This document shows, piece after piece, positions 48,914-59,700 of a DNA stretch of 64,000 nucleotides. The notes below the pieces were generated by a model that ran no database searches, was not told the origin of the DNA, and was given only the letters and a program-made list of their open reading frames with translations. Position 1 is the first letter of the stretch; each line of letters opens with the position of its first letter. The DNA comes from Nymphaea colorata (Eukaryota > Streptophyta > Magnoliopsida > Nymphaeales > Nymphaeaceae). Where the stretch lies: contig NC_045146.1 of assembly GCF_008831285.2 (NCBI RefSeq), forward strand, positions 4,598,972 through 4,662,971, written 5' to 3'. Position numbers and translations under genes: made by a program.

Positions 48914-48969
48914 TTACTAACACACTGTTTGTGTTAGTAAATATGCATTCTAACACATCAGATGTGTTA
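48914..48969. repeat. Two adjacent perfect inverted repeats
   Basis: TTACTAACAC (48,914-48,923) pairs with GTGTTAGTAA (48,931-48,940). TAACACATC pairs with GATGTGTTA around one base (48,951-48,969). Both share the ACACAT/GTGTTA theme. Confidence 0.85.
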
Positions 48970-51742
48970 CAACAATCGGTTACTAATGGCCTCATTACAA
49001 AAGCTTTCTCTTACAAAAGTGCTGTGCGTTTAGTATTGACTTTTAGTAATGATGTTTCATCATCAATATTAACACAGGGTTCGCGTTGCATATTATGTTT
49101 AGTAGTACAAGCTAGTGCATTACTAATTCTTGTTATTATTTCTTAATATCTGTTTTGTCAATGCAACATGCAGGGAAGTCCCTTTGGACACATAATCTCA
49201 ATGCCTATAAATGAAAAAGCCTGAAACATTAAAAAAATGTAGCATAGCTGTATCTAGCTCCACATCTTGGTCTTGAACTTGCTTCCTTGATTGTTGACAG
49301 AATGAGCTCATCCAAAATAGTCAAATGGTGAGATAGCTGCATACGTCTTCATCCAAAACAGTGAACTTGCTTCTCAAGTAACTGTATTCCAAATTCATCA
49401 AGATGTTGAACTCTCATATGAGGTCATCAAAAACAGTAGATGTTGCTGGTATATATGTAGATAGAGGGGGCACTTGATCCTCGTTCTGTGTTCCTTGGAT
49501 GAAAAGAACAACCAGTTAATGCACAAACTATAAAAAGAAGAACTTCATCTTTCTTTATAAGCCTGGAAGCCTGGTCAATTGGCACCAAACCATGGCCACA
49601 ACAGGCACAAATTCTTTCTTAAAGAAAAGGTAAACATAAAAAGAATCCAAGAAACTTGAGAAGAGGTCCAGGACTTTACTCACCTTGCAGTTTGAGGGAA
49701 AAGGTCAAATGGAAAAGAGGTCTAACCTTCTTTCCTCAATCTTAGAGTGTGAGTCTACCTGTTGGAAAAGTGCACCCAAAGGCACTGTTTAGAAAAATCA
49801 AATAGATCCTAGAAGTGAACTTTGATAAGTGATTTTTTTTTTCACTGCTGAGATTGATATGATGTTATGCATAGGAAGTCGAGAAAGAATTCCAAGTCGG
49901 ATGGTAATAAGTTTACCTACAAAGATGCCAACTCAGTATGGGGAGCCTACAAGAACAAGGAAAGCTACAATGAAATTGGAAAACATGGTTTATGAAACTG
50001 TGATGGGAATGTACCTATGACTGCCCAAAAACTGGAGACAAAGTAGGCTGTCAATTGACAACTGAATATGTAACTGCATATGATCAACCTGAGATGCATA
50101 GTCAAGTAAACTGCAACCTTTTTTCAGGCAGGCAGAAAACTAACAGTGCTTAGATGGTACATGTATCAGCCACTATAAAATTTAACTACTAATATTTAAG
50201 GACATATATTTCTCTGTTGATCATAAAAAAATTGAGGGTACTAAATAAATAATCAAGAAACACAAACAAGAACAACTACCTTCTTAAGCAATAGCAGTAC
50301 TAGAAATCAAGGCTAAACTTGAAATGTTTATGGTCAAGAGAACAATGATCAGGTGTAGTAGAAACAACCTTTATTTTTAGTAGATCCTTAGAAGAAAAAA
50401 AAAAGGAAAAAGATAGTGCTCCAAAACGTATAGAAGAAGCACTGAAGGGTGACTTCTTGATGTTAACATTTTTGTCAAATTATAATTCCCAGGAACCATT
50501 GTTGATCACTTGACCTCTGTATGAATTTTTACCAAGAACAACTATTCAGCCAAGGTTCAATGGCAGCATATAAAAGGCTTTAATGTATAATGCTCTTTTG
50601 GTAAGTTGATGTTGAGGGACTCATAGAAAGGCGAGGCAGAAAGGATGACCTAAGATGACAAAAAGTCACCAAGGTATAACTACATGAGGGCTCCATGCAA
50701 TGTATCTGTTTCAGCAAAAAAAAAAGAAGTAATCACTAATTGCTTGGCCTAGTGAAAAAGGAAAACTGAAGGCATCCTTATCTCTTTTGCTGATTACCAT
50801 ATACATAAAAATCAAGACAGTAATGTTAAGAAGCCTAATGTATAGTTGCATTTTGATTTGCATATTAATCAAGTCATGTATGGCCATTAAATAAGGTATG
50901 GTTGCCTGAGAACATAAGGGAAATGAAGTGTCCTACCTTGCTAACATGAAAGCACCTGATAAAGGAAAAGAGATTGTTGATTACTGGTACCAGTTAAATG
51001 TTGCTAAGTGAAACACTGTTGACCTCTTATGCAGGTCAAGACGTATCCTAAACTTGCTGAAACATGGATTACAAAGATAACAAATTACCAGCTTCAAAAA
51101 GCAAAGATATTGAAATAATAGCTTAACAATTAGAAAATCGACAAAGAATTGTTGCTATCATATCATTTGAAAAAATAAATAATAAATACTAAACACTTTT
51201 CCATGCTATGGAAGGGTTGGAAGTAGCAGCTACATAGCTAGTACCATCTATGTTGTGCTTCAGTTCATTCCGTTTTGGTATTGACTTTGTCTGTATCTGT
51301 CAAATATTAAAAAAAACAAAAAAAACAAAAAACAAAAAAGTAGATGGGCAACCATTAGTCTAGCAAACTAGAAATGCAAAAATATAAAGCAGCTGCAGAC
51401 AATCCAAACAGCCCCTTCATCTCATTCTCTAAGATGGTCCCAGATTCTACGTGTGCTATTAATAATTTATTAATTTGGTTATGTTTCTATTTTCAGCACA
51501 GATTCTGTCACTGTGGAGTAGAGTTCAAACTCCACAATTGTTTTCAACTGATGCCGGCAAGCACATTCGGCAACTTCCTCATCATATTGTTGGCATCAAG
51601 CTCCCTCCCAACAAAGAATTGTGATTGTAGAAGAGAGAACGAAGAACCAAAGAGCATATTTCCATGCCATTTCTATTCTTGCGATGGTACAAGGAAACGA
51701 GAGGAAGTAGGTCAGCGCAAAATAAACAATTAATGAAGCATC

Positions 51743-52028
51743 TATAAGATTTTGAGATATAATGCCAAACCACTGGATGGAATCTTTTGTAGATGCGAGG
51801 GGAGAAGAAGAAGAGGAGGTGATTGCATGTGCAATAGAGAGAGAGAAAAGAAAAGAGGGCAGCAACCATGGCTCTTCCTCCTTGTCATTTATATAATCTA
51901 ATTGATGTTACAAGTAAATACACAAAACAACAAGTATTTACAAGTATGCCACCACCCATTATCTTTGTGTGTGTGGGAAAGATGGATCGGGTCTAGGCAG
52001 ACCCGATCCAATTCATACAATCTTAACA
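51743..52028 (-). repeat. Copia downstream (3') LTR
   Basis: 286 bp, with its terminal TG mutated (TATAAGATTTT on the + strand instead of TGTAAG). Short open frames over it are shadows. Confidence 0.95.
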
Positions 52029-52038
52029 GCTCCCCTCA
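52029..52038 (-). other. Copia polypurine tract
   Basis: The minus strand reads TGAGGGGAGC directly before the downstream LTR. Confidence 0.8.
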
Positions 52039-52040
52039 AG

Positions 52041-52500
52041 TTGTGCATGAGGTTTTATCATGCAAAACTTGTTTTTTAATTCCAAGAAATGGTGCCCTGT
52101 GAGTCCCTTGGTAAAAAAATCAGCTACTTGTTGAGACAAGGCTATATAAGTAGGAACAATCTCAGCTTTCTCTACCTTTTGACGAACGAAGTGTTGATCA
52201 ATCTCTACATGCTTAGTGCGATTATGTAGAACATGATTGAAAACAATCTTGATCGCACTTTGGTTGTCACAGAATCAAGATGACTGAGCAATAGGAAGGG
52301 AGAGTTCCCCAAGCAAATGACGTAACCATGAGGCTTTAGTTGTGCCTGCAGCCATTGCCCTATATTATGCCTCAGTGCTGGATTTGGCAACTACACGCCG
52401 TTTTCTGCTACTCCAACAAATAAGATTGGAATCAAGGAAGAGACAAAAACCTGAAACTGATCACCTATCGTCTGGATCACCTACCCAGTCTGCATCACTG
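52041..52500 (-). pseudogene. Copia RNase H remnant
   Basis: The minus strand spells KRRVVAKSSTEA, stop, YRAMAAGTTKASWLRHLLGE, then CDNQSAIKIVFNHVLHNRTK and HVEIDQHFVRQKVE, the standard Copia RNase H with its Glu and Asp still visible. At least two in-frame stops break it. The element end (QVADFFTKGL) follows close to the purine tract. Confidence 0.85.
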
Positions 52501-52613
52501 TAGGTGGAAATGTTATGTCCATTCAAAATAGTTGACTATCATGTGTAAACAAGTCCATCCCCAAGAGTAGCCTTAAGGTAACGCAAAATGCATTTGGTAG
52601 CAACCATATGCCC

Positions 52614-53680
52614 TTATGTGGGAGCATGCATAAACTGAGATACTTGATTCACTGCATATACTATGTCTGGACATATGAAGGTGAGATATAGTAGCGTGCC
52701 AACTATACTCCGATAGAAACTAGGATTTGAGAATGCCTCACTCCCATCAGAGGCATTCAATTTTGTGTTGAGAACACTAGGAGTATTTATGGGCTTGCAA
52801 TTTGTCATATCTGCTCTATCCAGAATCTCAAGAGTATATTTATGTTGCGTAAGAGTTAATATGTCACCTTTTTTGTCAAGCTCAACACCCAAGAAATACC
52901 GTAGTTCGCCGAGATCCTTCATTTTGAATTCTTGTTTCAATACCTCCTTAACATGAGATATGTGACATGAAGAATTTCTAGTAAGAACTATGTCATCTAC
53001 ATATATGAGTAGCCAAGTGGTAACTTCACCCGCATGATATATGAATAAAGAATGATCAAGTGAGCTTCGGACAAAACCAGCCTGCTATATATGAAGAGAA
53101 AATCTATCGAACCATGAGTGAGATGCTTGGTTAAGCCCATACAATGATTTTTGTAATTTGCACACCCACTAAGTTGGATCATTCATAGCATAACCTGGGG
53201 ATTGTTCCATGTATACCTCTTCCTTTAGAAAGCCATGAAGGAAAGCATTTTTAACATCCAACTGATATAAAGTCCATCCATGTGAGACTGCAAGAGAGAT
53301 GATAACATGGATCATTCCCATGTTGATGATTGGACTGAAAGTCTCATCGTAAACTTCCCCATACTGCTGAGTGAAGCCTCTAGCCACAAAATGAGCCTTA
53401 TATCTATCAATGCTACCATCGGATTCGTACTTGAGTTTGTAAACCCATTTTGAGCCCACTACATTTTTACCATTTGGATGAGGAACAATCTCCTAAGTTT
53501 GACATTCATTCATGGCAGTCATTTCTTCGTTCATGGCCTCTACCCAATATTTGCTTTTGCATGCATGCTCATAGCATTTTGGCTACACTTTTTGGCTCAA
53601 TTCTATCATAAAAAGCTGAAAATCCAAAGAGAAATTATCATAACATACCCATCTATCAATAGGGTGCCATGCACGTTCTG
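52614..53680 (-). pseudogene. Copia reverse transcriptase remnant
   Basis: The first open part (53,169-53,459) has GSKWVYKLKYESDGSIDRYK, then AHFVARGFTQQYGEVYDETF, then LYQLDVKNAFLHGFLKEEVY, with the motif A aspartate. The YVDD catalytic box is intact at 52,992-53,003. The second open part (52,614-52,940) has KQEFKMKDLGELRYFLGVEL. Frames change between the parts and stops occur, so RT cannot be made as one protein even though its active-site residues survive. Confidence 0.92.
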
Positions 53681-53728
53681 ATCTATGTGGACAAGTAATG
53701 ACAGTTTTGGAGCAGTTGCTGGAACTGA

Positions 53729-54103
53729 TCATCGAGTATACACTACTCTTGAAAGCCGAGTAGGTGAAGACATGTTGTTGGTCTGAGTAGATGAAGGTGT
53801 GGTGTCCAACCGAGTATTTGTGGTTGTCTCGAACTCATTAATAATTCTGTCACTTTGTGCATGGCATGTATCAGCCCCTTGGCCTAATATTTCAGCATTC
53901 AACCATGAATCATATACATCATCTCTTATATTAAGTGTTGACAGTGGCTCTTTTAAATCCTTCAACCTGAGCTCATAAAAAATAACATGTCGTGAAATGT
54001 ACACACTACTAGTCTTTGGATTGTAACATCTATAGCCCTTATAATTTTCTGCATAACCCACAAATCTGCACATAAGAGCTCGATCTTGAAATCTATTTCT
54101 CAA
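53729..54103 (-). pseudogene. Copia integrase C-terminal region remnant
   Basis: RNRFQDRALMCRFVGYAENY, then KGYRCYNPKTSSVYISRHVI, is the conserved segment between the Copia integrase core and RT. It is followed by a Ser/Thr-rich linker. It is separated from the core by stops at about 54,104-54,372. Confidence 0.85.
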
Positions 54104-54373
54104 GAAAACATCAACATTTACATAACAGACACACCCAAAAACATGTAGTTCATTATAGTTTAGCTATTCTTGGTGTAAAATAAAGAAAGAGGATTTTCCT
54201 TCAAGTAGAGACAATGGTAGTTGATTAATGACATGAACAGTAGTATGAATAGCTTCAGTCCACAAATTCATGGGTGATCTGTGTCATGCATCATACTTAG
54301 TGCACTTTCAACTTTGTGTTTATGCTTTCTTTTAGCAATGTCATTCTGCTGTGGTGTGTGTGGACAGGAAATC

Positions 54374-55280
54374 TATCTAGTGATCCCATGATTTAGTAAA
54401 TACTCAGTAAAATCATTTGAAATGAACTCACCACCACCATGACATTGGAAATGCACGATATTACTAGAGTATTTGTTTTGGACCAAGGCATGGAAATGAG
54501 TGAACAAGCAGAGAACCTCTGATTTGCTTTTCATGAAGTGAATCCAAGTGTAACGAGAATAAGAATCAATAAAAACAACATAATATCTACTCCTGAAAGA
54601 AGAAGAAATAGGAGCAGGCCCCCAAACATCAGAATATATGGTATCAAATAACTTCGAAGCTCGGTTATTCATTGACTGAAAAGGGAGAGCATGGCTCTTA
54701 CAAATATGACAGCTTGAGTACGTGCAAGACTCATTTACTGTACTTAGACTAGACTTTTCTAATAGTCTGTCTGCAACAAGACTTTGAATGAAAGACCGAC
54801 TACAATGTGCTAAATGACCATGCCAAATGGATGGCTTATCATACTCTGCTATATTGACTTCACTATGACTGGGAAAAAATGAATATGAAACACAAGACTT
54901 GGACACCTTTGGAGCTTCTTCAATGACGTACATGTCTCCTTTGCAAACACCCTCAGCGAATGTCTTCTTGGTTTGAGCATCCTTGACATAAATAGAAGAA
55001 AGAGTAAAATCAACAGAGGAATGAGTATCATCAATAAACTTTGACACAAAAATGATATTTTCCTTGACGTTTGGAACAACAAGAACAGTCTTTAAAGGTA
55101 TGGAGGAATGAGCCATTGATATGTGTGCATTTCCAATATGTGATATTTTGTGATGCGAACTATCTCCTGTGACTATTGAGCCTTTAGCTAAATAAGGGAG
55201 AGCACTAGAAAGCTTATGTGCATCACCGGTCACATGGGTTGCAACACTAGAATCCACATACCATTGTCCTTCTTAATTTT
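54374..55280 (-). pseudogene. Copia protease and integrase core remnant
   Basis: An open frame of about 295 codons. It begins with WYVDSSVATHVTGD, a decayed D-S-G-A-T protease box that keeps Asp but lost Gly. Then comes the pre-integrase zinc finger (WHGHLAH to CTYSSCHICKSH, His-His-Cys-Cys kept) and the rve core (FDTIYSDVWGPAP with the first catalytic Asp, YYVVFIDSYSRYTW). The second catalytic site reads FQCHGGGEF where active relatives have SDGGGEF, so the Asp is now His. Past a stop, PQQNDIAKRKH replaces the usual AERKH, so the Glu is Lys. Integrase is therefore dead at two of three catalytic positions. Confidence 0.92.
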
Positions 55281-55419
55281 GCTTAAAATTAACTTTAGAC
55301 AAGACTGTCATTAAAATCTATTGCACATCAGAAGAAATGTTCGATACTGCAATCGTGTTCGATACAGTTGATCCTGCTGTCTTATTGTCATGCCTCACTT
55401 GTTTTCCCTTGTTTTGAGG

Positions 55420-56255
55420 GTTATGTTAACATTCTGACTTCACATGGTCTCTCTTATTATAATAAAAGCAAGTAGATATCCTTCTTGGTTCATTTGCCTG
55501 AGCATTTGTATTTGGCATTGGAAGAATACCTCTCTCCATGCCTGCCTATGAGTTCCAAATCCTAGGATGGCTTCCTTCCAAAGCATGGGTCCCAGTGGCT
55601 AACACATTGTAACTGCCATAAGGAAATAATTATTGTCGTAGTACACGACTTGCTTCATGTTGAATCAATTTTGCTTTCAGGTCTTCAAAAGAGGGAAGAA
55701 CAGTTAATACCTCTAAAGCAGTGTAGAAAACATCAAAATCTGACCCCAAACCACTCAAAGCCTGTTGTACCTTGTCCTTGTCACTGATTGGGTGCCCGAT
55801 GATTGCAAGCTGGTCACTAACATTTTTTATTTCATGTATGTATTCCAAAACTGAATGTGTTTTTCGCTTGATACTTGAGAATACGTGGTAGCGAGTACAT
55901 TCCACAACTCCAGTGCTGAAAGATCATCGTCAACGCCTGCCAAAAATTCTTCTGATAATGTGGAGGTGATATATGCTACAAGGGAATGATCATATGCCAT
56001 CCCCGTTTCATATTCAGGATTAATTTTAGCAACGATTTCTTCAATTTTCCCTGCAGCGTTCTTCACCTCTCGCATGATCCATTCGGGTGGTGTAGGTGTG
56101 GTGCCATTGAGATGCCCATAGAGATGGTGACTCTTGATGAAAGGGACTATTTGACGTTTCCAAGTTAAATAGTTGGCGTGATTCAGCTTTTGGGATATGA
56201 GTTGAGAAAGGAAACTGAACGACAACATGGAAGAATTGCAGTTGTGATGGTCCAT
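55420..56255 (-). pseudogene. gag: Copia gag remnant (UBN2-type) with zinc knuckle
   Basis: It starts MDHHNCNSSMLSFSFLSQLI, then KLNHANYLTWKRQIVPFIKS, the plant Copia Gag opening. Later parts (SVLEYIHEIKNVSDQLAIIG, DKVQQALSGLGSDFDVFYTA) lie in a second frame overlapping at 55,827-55,905, so one frameshift is present. The zinc knuckle near 55,440-55,480 reads CFYYNKRDHVKSEC: the second Cys of C-x2-C-x4-H-x4-C is now Tyr. Gag would bind element RNA in active copies. Confidence 0.9.
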
Positions 56256-56473
56256 GGTTGATTTTGAGGCTAAACATATAAGGATGAAGGCTTACGGTAG
56301 CTATTAGGGTAGAGGATAGCAACCAAAAAAATAGAGAATTTTAGATTAGGGCAGACATCAAAAACAAGGACATAGATCAAGGATTTTAGGGTTAGGTCAA
56401 AGCTAGGGCAGAAAACAAAAATTAGGGCAGAGAATGAAACTTCTTACCGGACAATCTCAGTGGCAGCAACCTT

Positions 56474-56485
56474 GCTCTGATACCA
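56474..56485 (-). other. Copia primer-binding site (tRNA-iMet)
   Basis: GCTCTGATACCA on the + strand is the exact complement of TGGTATCAGAGC and touches the LTR edge. Confidence 0.95.
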
Positions 56486-56771
56486 TGTAAGATTTTTAGA
56501 TATAACACCAAACCACTGGATGGAATCTTTTGTAGATGCGAGGAGAGAAGAAGAAGAGGAGGTGACTGCACGTGCAATAGAGAGAGAGAAAAGAAAAGAG
56601 GGTAGCAACCGTGGCCCTTCCTCCTTGTCATTGATATAACCTAATTTATGTTACAAGTAAATACAGAAAACAACAAGTATCTACAAGTATGCCGCCACTA
56701 ATTATGTTTGGGTGTGTGGGCAAGATGGATTGGGTCTAGGCAGACCCGATCCAACTTGTACAATCTTAACA
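56486..56771 (-). repeat. Copia upstream (5') LTR
   Basis: 286 bp, TGTAAGATTTTTAG to CAATCTTAACA on the + strand. Terminal TG and CA are intact. Confidence 0.95.
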
Positions 56772-56776
56772 GCATC

Positions 56777-59700
56777 TAGCAGTACTCTAGGGTAGTCTAT
56801 AGAAGCTAATATATATTGAACAAAGGAAGGCCTGGTATAAGCCAAAAAGGATGTGAGCTGCTCAACATCGTCTTACCTACATGTGAAATAAGTGTAGAAA
56901 CTCCAAGAGTAGCACTTATATGTTCTTTTCCTAAAGCTTAGCCCAGAAAAAAATAGTTGGTTTTTCTAGGGATAGCAACAAGCCAGTTAGATTTGATTTG
57001 ACACTTTACATAGATTGGAGCATATGGAGTCAATACCTCTTAGCTGTTAATTAAATGTTCACTATCAGTTTAATATAACTATTAACCAGATCATACTGCA
57101 TACATGCAGGCACCATTTTCCTTTGCTTCAATTTTCAGAATGAAAAAAAAAAAAATGATGTTGTCATGTTACAAATGCTAAAGTAATTAAGAAAACCTTA
57201 GAAAAAGGTAATTAGAATGCTTAGATAATGTAGAACTTCCAGCTTATATAGTATATCCTTTTCAAAGCCATAAAAATTTCCTAGAATGTGATAACTAAAG
57301 CATCCTACAGAGCTTTTGTTGTTTCACTTTACTAATGAACCATAATTATAATAGAACATAATAAAAGGGACATTTACTGGACAAATACTGTCAAAGTGTT
57401 ATCAGTGAAAATATGAATCTTGATCAAAATAATAAAAACAAGGATAAGGTTTCACAAGTTCCTAGAAAAATCATCAGTTGTTTTCCATGTAAATGCCAAA
57501 ATTTCCCAACAGAAAACCACTTGAAAGTTTACAACTGTGAGCTACTTTTTTGAATAAAACATCTTTGTCTAGAAAAAACTGAATAGAACAACTTGCACAT
57601 TCAGTTCTTTAAAATCATCATATCATACACAGATGGACATTGTATGACAAACTCCAGATAATATCAAGTAATAAAGATAGCAAACTTGCTACCTACTACC
57701 AATCATATACCTTAACCTGCTCCAAAGACTAGTAAAATGCTCTTCAAAAATCCACACACATCATAATCATGATAGTTGTGGGCTTGTGGCCTTCCACAGA
57801 TTATAAACTGCCTTACACCATTGCCACACCAGCACTACCATCTTAACCCCAGTCTCTGCCTTCCCTCCTCATGCTTCTTGATCTGAACCACTACAGCCTT
57901 CAGCAAACAGCATGAAAGGTCATGGCTAGCATTTAGACATGTTGCCAAGAACAGATCGTATCCAACATCTCTCTCAGACAAAGAAAATTGAAAATAAGAT
58001 TAAACTATTATTAAAATAACCTCCAAGGTCTTGACAAAGGGACACATTGCTTCCATTTGCAGCATATTTTTGAGTCTCCTTTCAAGCTGTGCAAACAAAA
58101 ATATTATTTTTTCAAGATGCAGAGCAGATGGATGTAATAGAAATGCAAACTGATGTACCATAACTCTTCATATGCATGCAAAGTATACATGAAGAATCAA
58201 AACTTGACCCTCATTCATCAGGTATAGTTTAAAATGGTTTCAATTATAAAAAAGTCTGGTATAATGCTCATTCCAAAGTTTGTGAGGCATAACATATTAT
58301 AAATCACAAGACACTCACTCTGCATAATAGTTTATGTAAAATAATTTTGGAAGTGATGTGAGTTGAAAAGGGTAGATGTTTAGGTGTGCTTCTAGAACAT
58401 ACTGGTGAATGGTCCATGAGTGAACTTATGAATGCACATTCCAATCATGCCATAATTGCACACAAACTTGCTTGTCAGCTGATTATCACAAGAATCTAGG
58501 TTATGATTTTTGCTAATATTCACAAATTTAAACATTGTGCCACTGTGAATATTCATCATAATCATGTCATAATTAAATACAAATTCGACATTCAAGTGAA
58601 CATCAAATGAATTTCTACTTTATCCTTCCCTAATATATGTTCATAAACTTGACATGAGTGTGCTATGAGGTATTGAATCCACAGACAAGCTAAAGTTTTT
58701 TTTTTCCTTTCAGAAAAATGACACAGCACCTAGAAAAAAATAAAGAACAAGAAAGAGCTAGTGGAATGGTATATAAGTATTTTAGTTCAAATCTGTGCGT
58801 ACAGGCCATTTTACTTACTACCCACATGGGCTACCTTGAGCTATTAGCCCTAGTTAAATAAGCAAAGATGAATCTATCTAAAAAGTGCAAATCTTGGAAT
58901 GGATTTCTAAACATGCAAATGTGGTAGGAAAGGATGCATCAATTGCCTATTACTCAAGAATGCAAACTCTTTCCATTACAACAATGAACGCAGGGCCCGG
59001 ATATATATAGATGCCATAATTAAAGATAAATACTTGGAAATGTTGTCAACTTTTAATTGATTAGTCATTCATTTTGAATTTTAGCATGGATCAATTAAAT
59101 AAATCTTTTAGAGTGTCTACCTTTGGTATCACATAAAACTAGATATTTGGATATTTTAAAATTATTCAATACAATATATATAACAACATTCTGATCAATA
59201 CATCAATAAGCTATCTTATTGACTATTTCCCATACGGCAGGGTTGCGTATAAATGTTTGGATTTAGTAGGCGTGCAAACCATCAGTTACACATCTCATAA
59301 GCACAATATTCTATATTTACACATTTCATCAACCAAGTTATGTGCGTGTCAATCATAGAAATTCCATAACAAAATCAACACATTTATACACAACACACAC
59401 ACACACAGAGAAGGATTTCCAACCTGTGCATGAAGCTCCACCAAAGCCTACACATCTATTCATCCAAAGAGAGTTTTTCTCAGCCTTCATGGACTTTGAT
59501 CCGTACAAATCTTTGGTTTCCTTCCTTTGTAAGGGATTTTGGATGGCAAACTGAAGGTTATCCTAACTAGCTCTCATTTCCTACCAAATTTCCTTCATGT
59601 TACTTCATGTTCGCCATGCAGCAAATAGAAGGTAATGAATCACCTCTTTTACTAATGGTAATGAATAAACATTTGTGGCCTTTGATGCCATTTCATTATT

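Larger units (their letters stand above)
45623..51737. other. Unassigned 6.1-kb region
   Basis: Mostly AT-rich DNA with no recognisable coding. It holds the CACTA-type relic at 46,355-46,705, TA and TG microsatellites at about 46,650-46,780, inverted repeats at 48,914-48,969, and small open frames (49,829-50,020 +, 51,374-51,733 +) that I cannot assign. It could be intron or intergenic DNA. Confidence 0.35.
51743..56771 (-). mobile_element. Ty1/Copia LTR retrotransposon, structurally complete, inactive
   Basis: Two 286-bp LTRs bound a 4.5-kb interior on the minus strand. The 5-bp target duplication GCATC is at 51,738-51,742 and 56,772-56,776. In element orientation each LTR runs TGTTAAGATTG to AATCTTACA (the downstream LTR now ends TATA). 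A perfect TGGTATCAGAGC primer site abuts the upstream LTR and a purine tract precedes the downstream LTR. Domain order gag, protease, integrase, RT, RNase H identifies Copia. I count about 25 differences between the LTRs, so it is neither very recent nor ancient. Frames are long but broken, and key residues are lost. Confidence 0.95.

Noticed and set aside
51582-51869. 89-95-codon minus-strand ORFs with hydrophobic stretches
   Set aside because: They run across the Copia LTR boundary and two overlapping frames are open; no family match.
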